A stretch of 64,000 bases of DNA from CAZHCG01 sp046484285 (GTDB taxonomy: Bacteria; Myxococcota_A; Polyangia; JAAYKL01), in NCBI GenBank assembly GCA_046484285.1, contig JAWOBP010000156.1:5510-69509 (forward strand). Direction: 5' to 3'. The position numbers were made by a program, and so were the translations under genes. This document shows positions 1 through 7,875 of the stretch, in pieces; positions within the stretch are counted from its first letter, which is position 1; each line of letters opens with the position of its first letter. The notes below the pieces were generated by a model, which ran no database searches, had not been told where the DNA came from, and worked only from the letters and a program-made list of their open reading frames with translations.

Positions 1-635
1 TAGCTGGCGTCCTCCTTCTTGATCACCGGGATTCCGCCGCCGCCGGCCGCGATCACCACGTGCCCGGCCTTGGCCGACTCGCGGATCATGTGGCGCTGGA
101 TGACCTTGTAGGGCCGCGGCGAGGGCACCACCCGGCGCCAGCCGCGCCCCGAGTCCTCGACGATCTTCCAGCCGAGCTCGTCGCGGCGGCGCCTGGCCTC
201 GGCCTCCTCGAGAAAGGCTCCGACCGGCTTGGTCGGCCGCTGGAACGCGCTGTCCGCCGGATCGACCAGCACCTGCGTGATCACGGTCACCACGTACTTG
301 TGGATCCGGCGGCGCCTCAGCTCGTTGAGCATCGCCTGTTGCAGGAAGTAGCCGAGGCTGCCCTCGGTCTCCGCGACCAGCACGTCCATCGGCATCTTGG
401 GCACCGACTCGTCCCCGGTCTCGTTGAGGTTGAGCAGGTAGCCCACCTGCGGACCGTTGCCGTGTGTGATCACCACGTTGAACCCGCGCTCGATCAGAAC
501 CTGCAAGACGCTGCAGATGCGCGCCGCGTTCTTCTCCTGGATCTCGACGGTCCCCTGCTCGCCGCGCTGCATGAATGCGTGGCCGCCGAGGGCCACCAGC
601 ACCGTCTGGTCTTCCCGCTCTCGCTTGTCGTTCAT
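1..635 (-). CDS. arcC: Carbamate kinase, C-terminus cut by window edge
   Basis: Cytoplasmic enzyme of the amino-acid kinase fold that interconverts carbamoyl phosphate + ADP with carbamate + ATP, as in arginine-deiminase or purine catabolism. About 211 of the usual ~310 residues are visible. Seen: an N-terminal 'LVALGGHAFM' (family LGGNA-type nucleotide loop), 'ITHGNGPQVG' near residue 60, and 'VVIAAGGGGIPVI' near the cut end, all carbamate-kinase hallmarks. The ATG at 635 follows AGAGGGCGAG; an in-frame ATG at 650 is an alternative start. The family Asn of LGGNA reads His here. No arcA or arcB partner is visible because the gene runs out of the window. Family identity is secure; the pathway is not shown. 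Confidence 0.92.
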   Translation of the reverse strand, partial: MNDKREREDQTVLVALGGHAFMQRGEQGTVEIQEKNAARICSVLQVLIERGFNVVITHGNGPQVGYLLNLNETGDESVPKMPMDVLVAETEGSLGYFLQQAMLNELRRRRIHKYVVTVITQVLVDPADSAFQRPTKPVGAFLEEAEARRRRDELGWKIVEDSGRGWRRVVPSPRPYKVIQRHMIRESAKAGHVVIAAGGGGIPVIKKEDAS

Positions 636-750
636 CTCGCCCTCTCGCATCGTAGTGTCTTCACAGCAAAAGGAAGCTCAGCTTCGATCTAGCCGGCGGA
701 CAGGCCCGGAATCAAGCGCGAAAACGCAAAGCGAGCGCAAGGCGCAAACG

Positions 751-2283
751 CTACTCGAGGTATCCCAGCATCTCGAGCTGTTTCAGCAGCCGCGGGTCGA
801 GGCGCTCGCGCTTCTGCTCAGACCAGCGGCGCAGCTCGACTTCGAATGCGCGCTCTTTTTCCAACAGCTCCCGCGCGCGGCTCTCCATCCGCTCGACCAC
901 GTCTTCGTTCTCGGCGGAGAGGTTGTCGCTCTCGCGCGGGTCTCCGCTCCTGGAGAACAGCCAGCTCGAGACTCCCCCGAACGACTCGTTGGTGTAGGTG
1001 TAGGCGTCGGTCAGCAGGCGCACCTCTCCGAGCGGATCGCCGAAGCTGACCAGCGGCGGATCGTAGCCCGCGCCTTCGCCGACGGTCCCCAGAAACGAGA
1101 CTCCCTGCACGGGGTGCTCGATCCGGACGTCGAGATAGTCGAGGACAGTGGGCAGCACGTCCATGGTGCGTACCGGCCGCTCGACCACCCGCGGCTCGAT
1201 CCCGGAGCCCCGGGGAAAGCGAATCAACAGCGGAACGCGCAGGTGCTCGACGAACAGGCGGCCGTGCTCCCGCCCGCCGTGCTCGCCGAACTCCTCGCCG
1301 TGATCGGAGAGCAGGACCACCAGCGTCTCGCCCGAGACGCCCTCCTCCTCCAGCAGGTCGAGCACCTCGCCGAAGAGGTGGTCGGAGTAGCGCACTCCGG
1401 CGTCGTACATCGCCACGATGTGCTCGCGGTGCTCGCGACGGGAGAGATCCACGCCCTTCCAGAAGCTCTTCAGCTCGTGGCCGAACAGCTTCTGCATCAG
1501 CAGAACCTTGTTGCGCGAAGAGCGGATCTTCTCCAGCTCGTCGACGACCGTCCAGCGCTTCTCGTCCGGGATTCCGTCCGGCAAGCCCTCGGCGCGTCTG
1601 CCTTCCAGCAAAGGGCGCAGGTGAGCCTGCGGCGCCGAGATGTACGGTGCGTGGCAGACGTAGTGGTGGAGAAACAAGAAGAACGGCCGGTTCCTGTCGC
1701 CGGCCAGCCGGATCCAGTGGCGCAGCGAATCCAGGTCGCCGGAATCGCGGAAGACATCCAGCCAATTGTAGGAAATCAGGTCCTGCGAGTACAAATCGAA
1801 GCCACGATCGAAACCGAAGCTCTTTGAGACGTTGCCCCCGCCGTGGAAGCCGGCGTTCAGGTAGCCGTGCTCGGCGAACGTCTCGGTCAGTGGCGGAATC
1901 GCCGGATCGACCGCGCGTAAAGCGTGCCGCCCGCCCATGTTGCGCACCTTGTGCACCGCCGGCGTGGTCGCGGTGAAGATCGACATGTGGGCCGGCGCGG
2001 TCGAGGGCGCCTGGCTGATCGCGTGAGTGAAGCGGACGGACTCCTCGGCGAAGGCGTCGATGCGCGGAGACACCTCGCGCTCGTAGCCGTAGGCTCCCAG
2101 GTGGTCGGCGCGCAGCGTGTCGATCGAGAACAGCAGCACGTTGGGCGCCTTCTCGGCGGTCCGCTCGGGCCTCGCCCGGCGCAGGGGATCGGACGTCTCG
2201 CCGTCGTCTTTCGGCTCGGAGCCGCAGGCCGCCTGGAGAAAAAGCGCGGCGAGAAAGAAAAGAGCTGTGACCTGCGGGCTCAT
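751..2283 (-). CDS. Sulfatase-fold (alkaline phosphatase superfamily) lipoprotein
   Basis: A 510-residue exported lipoprotein: hydrophobic N-terminus with lipobox Cys about residue 20 ('LFLQAACGS'), then a PF00884-like domain. Metal-site motifs are visible: 'FSIDTLRADHLGAYGY' near residue 50 and 'LLSDHGEEFGEHGG' in the second half. Where true sulfatases carry C/S-x-P-x-R, this protein has 'TAPAHMS', with Thr in the nucleophile slot and His replacing Arg. It therefore lacks the formylglycine signature and may be a phosphodiesterase or transferase rather than a sulfatase. The start at 2283 was chosen because the longer frame would run over the intergenic DNA towards the tRNA and would bury the signal peptide. 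Two more proteins of this fold lie in the window (13.8 and 25.6 kb). Substrate unknown. Confidence 0.85.
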   Translation of the reverse strand: MSPQVTALFFLAALFLQAACGSEPKDDGETSDPLRRARPERTAEKAPNVLLFSIDTLRADHLGAYGYEREVSPRIDAFAEESVRFTHAISQAPSTAPAHMSIFTATTPAVHKVRNMGGRHALRAVDPAIPPLTETFAEHGYLNAGFHGGGNVSKSFGFDRGFDLYSQDLISYNWLDVFRDSGDLDSLRHWIRLAGDRNRPFFLFLHHYVCHAPYISAPQAHLRPLLEGRRAEGLPDGIPDEKRWTVVDELEKIRSSRNKVLLMQKLFGHELKSFWKGVDLSRREHREHIVAMYDAGVRYSDHLFGEVLDLLEEEGVSGETLVVLLSDHGEEFGEHGGREHGRLFVEHLRVPLLIRFPRGSGIEPRVVERPVRTMDVLPTVLDYLDVRIEHPVQGVSFLGTVGEGAGYDPPLVSFGDPLGEVRLLTDAYTYTNESFGGVSSWLFSRSGDPRESDNLSAENEDVVERMESRARELLEKERAFEVELRRWSEQKRERLDPRLLKQLEMLGYLE

Positions 2284-2544
2284 CCCGATCGAGGGTACAG
2301 CGAATGCGGACCGCGGACAACGAGCCCCTGACCGCCAGGATCCACGATCAAGCTCCGGGATTCGCCGCCGCCGGGTGAAGCGGGCCCCGGCGATCTGCAA
2401 GGGAGGATACCCGCCGGCAGGCTCGACGAGACGAGGTCGCCGGTCCGGGGCGTTCAGATGACCGCCTTTTGCGCCGCTTCGTCGTCCCCGCAAGGACCCG
2501 GCTTTTCTGCGTATCGAGGACGGTCGGGATGGCGTTGGGATTTG

Positions 2545-2617
2545 TGGAGCCGATGGGACTTGAACCCACGACCTCCGCGTTGCGAACGCGGCGCTCTCCC
2601 AGTTGAGCTACGGCCCC
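2545..2617 (-). tRNA. tRNA-Ala (anticodon CGC)
   Basis: The reverse complement folds as a complete 73-nt cloverleaf. The acceptor stem GGGGCCG pairs with CGGCTCC and contains the G3-U70 wobble that marks alanine tRNAs. D arm GCTC/GAGC; anticodon stem CCGCG/CGCGG with loop TTCGCAA, so the anticodon CGC reads GCG codons; T arm GTGGG-TTCAAGT-CCCAT (one G-T pair). The CCA end is not encoded: A73 is followed by CAA. Confidence 0.97.
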
Positions 2618-2714
2618 TCGCTCGGCCCGCCTTGTCGCGAGCGAGGCGTGGATTATATGCACTCGGCCGGCGCGGACAAGGGGGTCTTCGTTTTTTTCCC
2701 GGACGTCGCGAATA

Positions 2715-4370
2715 TCAGATGCGGCGGGGGATCCGCACCCTCTTCAGACTGTCGGAAAGGTCCAGGTAGACCTCTAGCGCGCGGCCCGGCTCGTCGAGCG
2801 CGTCGCGGAACAGCTCGCGGATCCTCGACTTGGAAAGCAAGCCGACGGTCAGGGCGTAGAACATGCGATCGCCGAGCGCGTAGCCCAGCAGGTGGGCCGC
2901 GGCGTTGAACACCTCCTCGTCGGCCAGGTCCTCGCCGTGCCCCGGGCCCTCCTCCGCCGCGTGGCGGCGGCGCTCCCAGTACATGTGGCCGAGCGCGAAG
3001 CGCGCCGCTCGCTCCTCGGCGGTCCACTCTCCGCGCTTGCGGGCTCGCGCCACCGTCGAGCGCAGGCGTCCCTGGTGATCGGCCTTGCGCTTGGGATTGA
3101 TCAGCTTGGAGCCGAAAAACGCGCAGGCCTCGTTGAGCGCGATGTAGTAGAAGAAATCCGCGGCCCCTGAGGGCGGCCGGCCCCCGGAGAGCTGCTGCTT
3201 GACGAAGTGGGCGGCCTCCTCTGCGGCGTGGTTGACCGAGAGGGTCGCCAGGTAGATCGTGTTCAGCTCCGGCAGGTAGGCGCTCTGTTCGGCCTCGACC
3301 TTCCGGATGAACGCCTGCTTCTCAGCCTCGTCGAGGTCGCTGTCCTCGAGCACGTCCATCAGGTCCAGGTCGGCGACCATCATCACCCGCACCCCCCGCG
3401 CGGCGCGCACCTGCTGGAAATCGAAGTAGCGGAGCAGGTCGCGGATCAGCGAACGGACCGTGCTCTCCAGCTCGGTGTACTCGATCAGCTCCTCGTCGTA
3501 GTGGATCCAGTGCAGGTAGGAGAGCTGCTGGACCAGCGGCGGCGTGTTGTTGACGCAGTAGGCGTCCGGTCCGACGCGCACCACCTCGACCTCCTCGCGC
3601 CCCTCGGCGGCCAGCTGCCAGTAGATCTCCTCGGCGTTCTGGTAGACCATCACGCTCCGCGGCGCCTTCATTCCACGGGCGACGAACTCGCGCTGCACCG
3701 CGGCCGGGAGATGCTTCGGCGCGACGTGCATCTGGCCGGTGTAGACCAGGATCACTGCGTCCGGGTAGTCTTCGGCGGCCTCGGCGATCCGCTCCGCGGC
3801 CAGCCTGTCCCGCTCGGGCAGCGGCAGCTCGGAGTCGCTGTCGATCGCGACCGCCGGCATGCCCTGCTCCGCGGCCAGCTCGAAGATCGGCGCGAAGTTC
3901 GGCCAGATATCGTAGGGCCAGTTCTCGCGGTAGCGGATCAGACGCAGAAAGGTCCGCTCGGCTACCTCGCCGCGCAGAAAACGATCGAGGTGGATCTGCT
4001 CCTCGGCGCCGACGAACTCCAGCGCCAGGCAGAGGCTGTCCACCTGGTGCATCACTCCGCGTATGATCTTGACGAAGGTCTTCTGGGCCAGCCGCAGCGT
4101 GTGGTAATCGGCGACGAACGCCACCCGCGCCCGCGAGATGGCGTCGCACAGGGCTCCGAAACCCGACTCCTCGACATAGTCGGAGACCGCCTCGCAGTAC
4201 TCCCGCCGATACTCGGCGAACCCAGGCGTCTGGTGAGCCTCGCTGGACTCGATCAGCTCGCGCTGCCGCTCGAAGATGCGGCGCTGGAGGTCGATCACCT
4301 CCCGCACCGCCTTGCGTCCCCTCACCGAAGGCCGCACCGAGGGTCGCTGCTGGTCTTCATTTGCGGTCAT
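2715..4370 (-). CDS. ChaN-like (Tiki/haem-binding uptake superfamily) protein with long C-terminal extension
   Basis: A 551-residue protein. Residues ~85-270 resemble the ChaN family ('VAFVADYHTLRLAQ', then 'LALEFVGAEEQIHLDRFL', then 'ILVYTGQMHVAPKHLP'), which in known members is an iron-regulated haem-binding lipoprotein related to TraB/Tiki proteases. No signal peptide is obvious, unlike classical ChaN. The C-terminal ~280 residues are helical, with a possible short 'ALNEACAFFGSKLINPKRK' element, and match nothing I recognise. The gene lies between tRNA-Ala and a divergent plus-strand cluster. Family call is moderate; whether it binds haem or is a protease-like enzyme is unknown. Confidence 0.7.
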   Translation of the reverse strand: MTANEDQQRPSVRPSVRGRKAVREVIDLQRRIFERQRELIESSEAHQTPGFAEYRREYCEAVSDYVEESGFGALCDAISRARVAFVADYHTLRLAQKTFVKIIRGVMHQVDSLCLALEFVGAEEQIHLDRFLRGEVAERTFLRLIRYRENWPYDIWPNFAPIFELAAEQGMPAVAIDSDSELPLPERDRLAAERIAEAAEDYPDAVILVYTGQMHVAPKHLPAAVQREFVARGMKAPRSVMVYQNAEEIYWQLAAEGREEVEVVRVGPDAYCVNNTPPLVQQLSYLHWIHYDEELIEYTELESTVRSLIRDLLRYFDFQQVRAARGVRVMMVADLDLMDVLEDSDLDEAEKQAFIRKVEAEQSAYLPELNTIYLATLSVNHAAEEAAHFVKQQLSGGRPPSGAADFFYYIALNEACAFFGSKLINPKRKADHQGRLRSTVARARKRGEWTAEERAARFALGHMYWERRRHAAEEGPGHGEDLADEEVFNAAAHLLGYALGDRMFYALTVGLLSKSRIRELFRDALDEPGRALEVYLDLSDSLKRVRIPRRI

Positions 4371-4461
4371 TTTCGAGCATCGCCGCCTTCTCGACAGGCC
4401 CCGAGACTACGCGGGGCATCTTTTTTCGCAACCGATCGGGCCCAGCGTCCGATATCACCAT

Positions 4462-5922
4462 GTGCGCTTGTTCGGGACCATCGTTTTCTCCGCCCTGGCC
4501 GCCGCCGTTTCACCCCCGGCCGCGGCCGCCGGACCGGTGGGCCCGACCGCGGCCGTGGCCTGCGCTCCGAGCGACGCCGAGACCGCGATCGCAGTCGTGG
4601 GCCGCGCCCTGTGGGTCACCCGAGACGGCGGGCGCAACTGGCGCCGCGTGCTGACCGTGAGCACGGCGGCCGACGGCGGAGATGGAGCCGGCGAGGTCCC
4701 CTTCGCCTTCGAGGGATCCGACCGGACGGTGTTTTCCGAGACAGAAGAAACCGCTGGCGAGAAGGGAGCCTCCGGCTCCGCGCTCGTTGCGAGCTTTCTC
4801 TCTTCGCCGCCGGGCGAGCCCGAGCAGGAGGCGAGCGAGCTGCTGCCGGCGGTCAGCGACGAAGGAGCCTGGGCGCTGGCCCGCGGCGACGAGGTAATCG
4901 TCGGCGGTCCGGGTTCCGGCGTGCGCCGCCGCATCTCCGCCGAGCGGTCGCGGGGGCTGCTGTTCGATCGAGAAGGCGGCCTGTGGCTGGTCGAGCGCGA
5001 TCGGGTGCGGCTGCTGGGAAACGGAGGCTCGAGGCGGGAGTGGAAGGTCTTCGCGCGCGGCGCTCCGGCGCGGGGCTCCGGCGGCGCGATCGCGGTGCCG
5101 AGCGGCGAGGGGCTCTGGATCGCGGATCCGGCGACGCTGGAGGTGGAGCGGCGGCGTTTCGGTCCGGCCGAGGCGGTGGCGCCGGCCGGCGAGAGGGGCG
5201 TCTGGATCGCGGCCCAGCGGGGCAACCTGCTACGCGTGCTCTCCTCGAGCTCTGCGGTCCCGATCGGACGGGTCCCGGCGGGTACGCTTCGCCTTGTCGC
5301 CGGCCGGGACGGAAGGCTGCGTGCGCGCGATCGCAAAGGAGCCTGGTGGGAAAAGAGCAGCGCGGGCTGGCGCCGCGCCCTGGATCGGGCCTACGCGGTG
5401 GACGGCTCCGGGCGCTGGTGGATCGGGACCGAGAGCAGACCGCTCGGGCCGGCCTCTCCGAGAACGGAGGTCTTTCTTCACCCGGCACCGGTGGCCGGCG
5501 CGCGGGCCGTCCGCTACGAGCTGGATCCCGGCTCGCCGCCCTGCCGCAGGGCGCCGCTGGATCCCTTGCCGAAGCTGCGTCTCGACGCCGGCTTCGGGCG
5601 GGGCAGCGTCCGCTGGCGGGGGATGCCCGGAGAGGTCGAGGAAGCGGGCCTGCGCAGCTGGGCGTACGCCTCGATTCGCCTCGGCTGGGATCTGGACCCG
5701 GTCCCGCCGTCCGACTGCGCGAGCGAGGATCGGCGCTTCGCCGACGCCGTGCTGAGCCGCCGCAGGCGCGCGGGTCGAATCGCGCGGGCGCTGGGACGGG
5801 CGCTGGGACGCCGCCGGGAGGCGCGCGGCGCCGCCGAGATGGCCGAGTGGACCCTGGAGGCGAGACGGCTCGCCGAGACGCTGCGCATTCTGCGCGCGGC
5901 GACAATGGAGGAGCGAAAATGA
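4462..5922 (+). CDS. Secreted YCF48/BNR-like repeat protein
   Basis: A 486-residue exported protein starting at GTG 4462, which gives a compact signal peptide (hydrophobic residues ~3-22, Ala-rich end). The upstream part of the frame overlaps the divergent ChaN-like gene and is unlikely to be coding. Residues ~45-60 read 'ALWVTRDGGRNWRRVL', a BNR/Asp-box pattern of YCF48-type beta-propellers, and later stretches alternate Gly/Trp and hydrophobic strands ('GGLWLVERDRVRLLG', 'GRWWIG'). The C-terminus is basic and helical. Its stop overlaps the next ATG (ATGA), so it is translationally coupled to the following exported coiled-coil protein. Function unknown; probably periplasmic or surface. Confidence 0.7.
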   Translation: MRLFGTIVFSALAAAVSPPAAAAGPVGPTAAVACAPSDAETAIAVVGRALWVTRDGGRNWRRVLTVSTAADGGDGAGEVPFAFEGSDRTVFSETEETAGEKGASGSALVASFLSSPPGEPEQEASELLPAVSDEGAWALARGDEVIVGGPGSGVRRRISAERSRGLLFDREGGLWLVERDRVRLLGNGGSRREWKVFARGAPARGSGGAIAVPSGEGLWIADPATLEVERRRFGPAEAVAPAGERGVWIAAQRGNLLRVLSSSSAVPIGRVPAGTLRLVAGRDGRLRARDRKGAWWEKSSAGWRRALDRAYAVDGSGRWWIGTESRPLGPASPRTEVFLHPAPVAGARAVRYELDPGSPPCRRAPLDPLPKLRLDAGFGRGSVRWRGMPGEVEEAGLRSWAYASIRLGWDLDPVPPSDCASEDRRFADAVLSRRRRAGRIARALGRALGRRREARGAAEMAEWTLEARRLAETLRILRAATMEERK

Positions 5923-6641
5923 AAATCGAACGAATCGCAGGCACGGCAACGCTGCTGGTTGTCCTGGCGGCCGGCTCCGTAGCCGGGGCGGACGACGTCG
6001 AGGACGCCCGAGAGGAACCCGGAGCCGAAGAACGAACGGCCCTGCCTGAGGCGGAGGCCGAGGCCCCGCCCGAGCCGGAGGAGGAACGGGAAAAGGCCCG
6101 CCGCCGGGTGGATCGCGCCCTCGAGCGACTGGACAACGAGCCGTCGCTGGCCGAGCTGCAACGCGCGGCCCTGCGGCGGGCGGACGCCGACCGCGGCGGC
6201 GCCGATTCCTGGATGTCGTCCACGCGCTGGTCCGCGGTCCTGCCGGTGGTCAAGTTCACGGCCGAGCACGACATGGAACGCGACGAATCGCTGGACCGCT
6301 ACCAGGACGAGCCGGACCGCTGGGGAGCCGACACGGACAACGACCTCGGCTTCAAGATCACGGCGCAGTGGAAGCTCAACGAGCTGGTCTTCAACTCCGA
6401 CCAGATGCGGGTCTACAACGCCCTGGCCGACCGGGCCGAGCGCCGCGAGGAGCTGCTCACGGTGCTGGTCGGCTACTACTTCGAGCGCCGCAAGCTGCAG
6501 GCCGCCGAGCTGCTCGATCCGGCACCGGACCCGGCCGCCTCGCTGGAGCGGAAGCTGCGCATCAGGGAGCTGACAGCGATGATCGACGCCTTGACAGGTG
6601 GTCTGCTGTCTAGCAGGCTCGAAGAGGATGCGCCCCGGTGA
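5919..6641 (+). CDS. Exported coiled-coil protein, unknown function
   Basis: A 240-residue protein beginning at ATG 5919 (GGAGGAG just upstream; start overlaps the previous stop). It has a signal peptide (residues ~1-24), a Glu/Pro/Arg-rich linker, a short 'WSAVLPVVKF' segment, an acidic 'DRWGADTDNDLGFKITAQW' segment and a long C-terminal helix. The order 'beta segment then W-x-L-x-E-LVFN then helices' is loosely reminiscent of TolC-like outer-membrane components, but the protein is far too short to be a full TolC. It appears to form a pair with the upstream BNR-like protein. No confident family. Confidence 0.65.
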   Translation: MKIERIAGTATLLVVLAAGSVAGADDVEDAREEPGAEERTALPEAEAEAPPEPEEEREKARRRVDRALERLDNEPSLAELQRAALRRADADRGGADSWMSSTRWSAVLPVVKFTAEHDMERDESLDRYQDEPDRWGADTDNDLGFKITAQWKLNELVFNSDQMRVYNALADRAERREELLTVLVGYYFERRKLQAAELLDPAPDPAASLERKLRIRELTAMIDALTGGLLSSRLEEDAPR

Positions 6642-6666
6642 GCGCGTGACAGAGAGGTGAACGGCG

Positions 6667-7011
6667 ATGGTCGTCGTGGAGAAGCGGCGGGCTCGAAGGT
6701 ACGATGTCGATATTTCGGCCGAGGTCTACACGGCGGCGTCCGTGCTGCCCGCCAGCACCAACAACCTGAGCGAGAGCGGAGTCAGCCTCGATCTCTCCGA
6801 GCCGCTCGACGAGGAGGCCACGATCGGCGTGTCGCTGTTCCTGGTCACCGACGGCATCGAGGATCCGGACGCCGAGCCGCTCAACCTGCAAGCGCAGGTG
6901 ATCTGGTGCGCCGAGCGCGAGGACGAGGGCTACTCGGCCGGGATGCGCTTCAAAGAGCTCGGCGAGGACAGCGAGAAGACGATCAAGAGCTTTCTCGAAG
7001 AGCTTTCCTGA
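6667..7011 (+). CDS. PilZ domain protein (putative c-di-GMP receptor)
   Basis: A single-domain 114-residue PilZ protein. The c-di-GMP signature is present: an RRARR motif at residues ~7-11 (RxxxR) and 'NLSESGVSL' at ~32-40 ([D/N]-x-S-x-x-G). The C-terminal 'YSAGMRFKEL' is the conserved last strand and helix. Start ATG 6667 follows GAGAGGTGAACGGCG. It sits 25 bp after the coiled-coil protein and 24 bp before the TPR gene, so probably in one transcript; what it controls is not shown. Two further PilZ genes lie at 37.7-38.5 kb. Confidence 0.88.
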   Translation: MVVVEKRRARRYDVDISAEVYTAASVLPASTNNLSESGVSLDLSEPLDEEATIGVSLFLVTDGIEDPDAEPLNLQAQVIWCAEREDEGYSAGMRFKELGEDSEKTIKSFLEELS

Positions 7012-7035
7012 CGGCCTCGAGGGGGTTTGCCGCCG

Positions 7036-7875
7036 ATGTCCATCTTTACGAACGGCCGATCGATCTCGCTTTGGCTGGCGCTGTTGCTGGCCGCGCCGCG
7101 GCTCGCCGCCGAGGAGGCGCCCGATCCCCTTGCCGGGGAAAAAACCGACCCGAAGGCGCAAGAGGCCGAGCGGGAGGCCGCCGGCGAGGACGAGGCTCGC
7201 GCGCGGAAGGCCTACGCCGCGGCCGAGGAGCACTTCGCGGCCGGGCGCTACCAGGAGGCGCTGCAAGGCTTCAGCGAGGCCTACGAGATATCCCAGCGCG
7301 CCGATCTGCTCTACAACCTGGCGGTCTGCCACGAGCGCCTCGGCGACGCCGAGCGCGCCGCGGCCCGCTACCGGCTCTACCTCGAGAAAAAACCGGACGC
7401 CGAGGACGCCGAGCAGGTGCGCGCGCGCCTGGAAAAATTGGTTCCCTCCGGTCCCGCCCGTCAGCAGGCCCCGCCGGAGGAGGAGCCCGCGGCCCGGCGC
7501 GACGACCGGGAGCTGATCGACCTGGAGCCCGCCGCCGAGGAGGAGCCGGGAGAGGTCTTCTGGCCCGGCGTGGTGATCGGGGCCGGCGGCCTGGTGCTCG
7601 CCAGCGGCGCGCTGACTACGATCGCGGCCTACAAGAAATACCACGATCTGGATGTGGGATGCTCGCCGAGCTGCTCGGAGGCGAAGGTCTCCCGAGTGAA
7701 GAGCATCGCGGTCGCCGCCGACGTGCAGCTCGGGATCGGAGCTGCCGCGGTCGCCGCCGGAGCGATCTGGTGGATCCTGGGCGATGACGGCGAGGCCGAG
7801 GGTGGAGCGCGGCTCGCGGTCTCGCCCGCTGTGGGGAACGGCGGCGCGGGCGCGGTGCTGCGGGGGAGGTTCTGA
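7036..7875 (+). CDS. TPR-containing envelope protein with C-terminal transmembrane segments
   Basis: A 279-residue protein: signal peptide (residues ~1-27), acidic helical linker, then tetratricopeptide-type helices ('AAEEHFAAGRYQEALQGF', 'LLYNLAVCHERLGDAERAA'), an acidic spacer and two Gly/Ala-rich hydrophobic segments near the C-terminus flanking a short loop with paired cysteines ('DVGCSPSCSEA'). I prefer ATG 7036, about 10 nt after GAGGGGG; an in-frame TTG at 7027 is possible. The stop overlaps the next ATG (TGATG). This architecture resembles the TPR/PEGA-type envelope proteins common in myxobacteria. Role unknown. Confidence 0.8.
   Translation: MSIFTNGRSISLWLALLLAAPRLAAEEAPDPLAGEKTDPKAQEAEREAAGEDEARARKAYAAAEEHFAAGRYQEALQGFSEAYEISQRADLLYNLAVCHERLGDAERAAARYRLYLEKKPDAEDAEQVRARLEKLVPSGPARQQAPPEEEPAARRDDRELIDLEPAAEEEPGEVFWPGVVIGAGGLVLASGALTTIAAYKKYHDLDVGCSPSCSEAKVSRVKSIAVAADVQLGIGAAAVAAGAIWWILGDDGEAEGGARLAVSPAVGNGGAGAVLRGRF

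Noticed and set aside
457..1827. Long plus-strand open frame
   Set aside because: It is the antisense of the sulfatase-like gene at 751-2283; biased, Arg/Gln/His-rich composition and no family motif.
3207..6641. 1144-codon plus-strand frame
   Set aside because: Only the end (from 5919) is a real gene; the rest is antisense to the ChaN-like gene and out of frame with the BNR-like gene.
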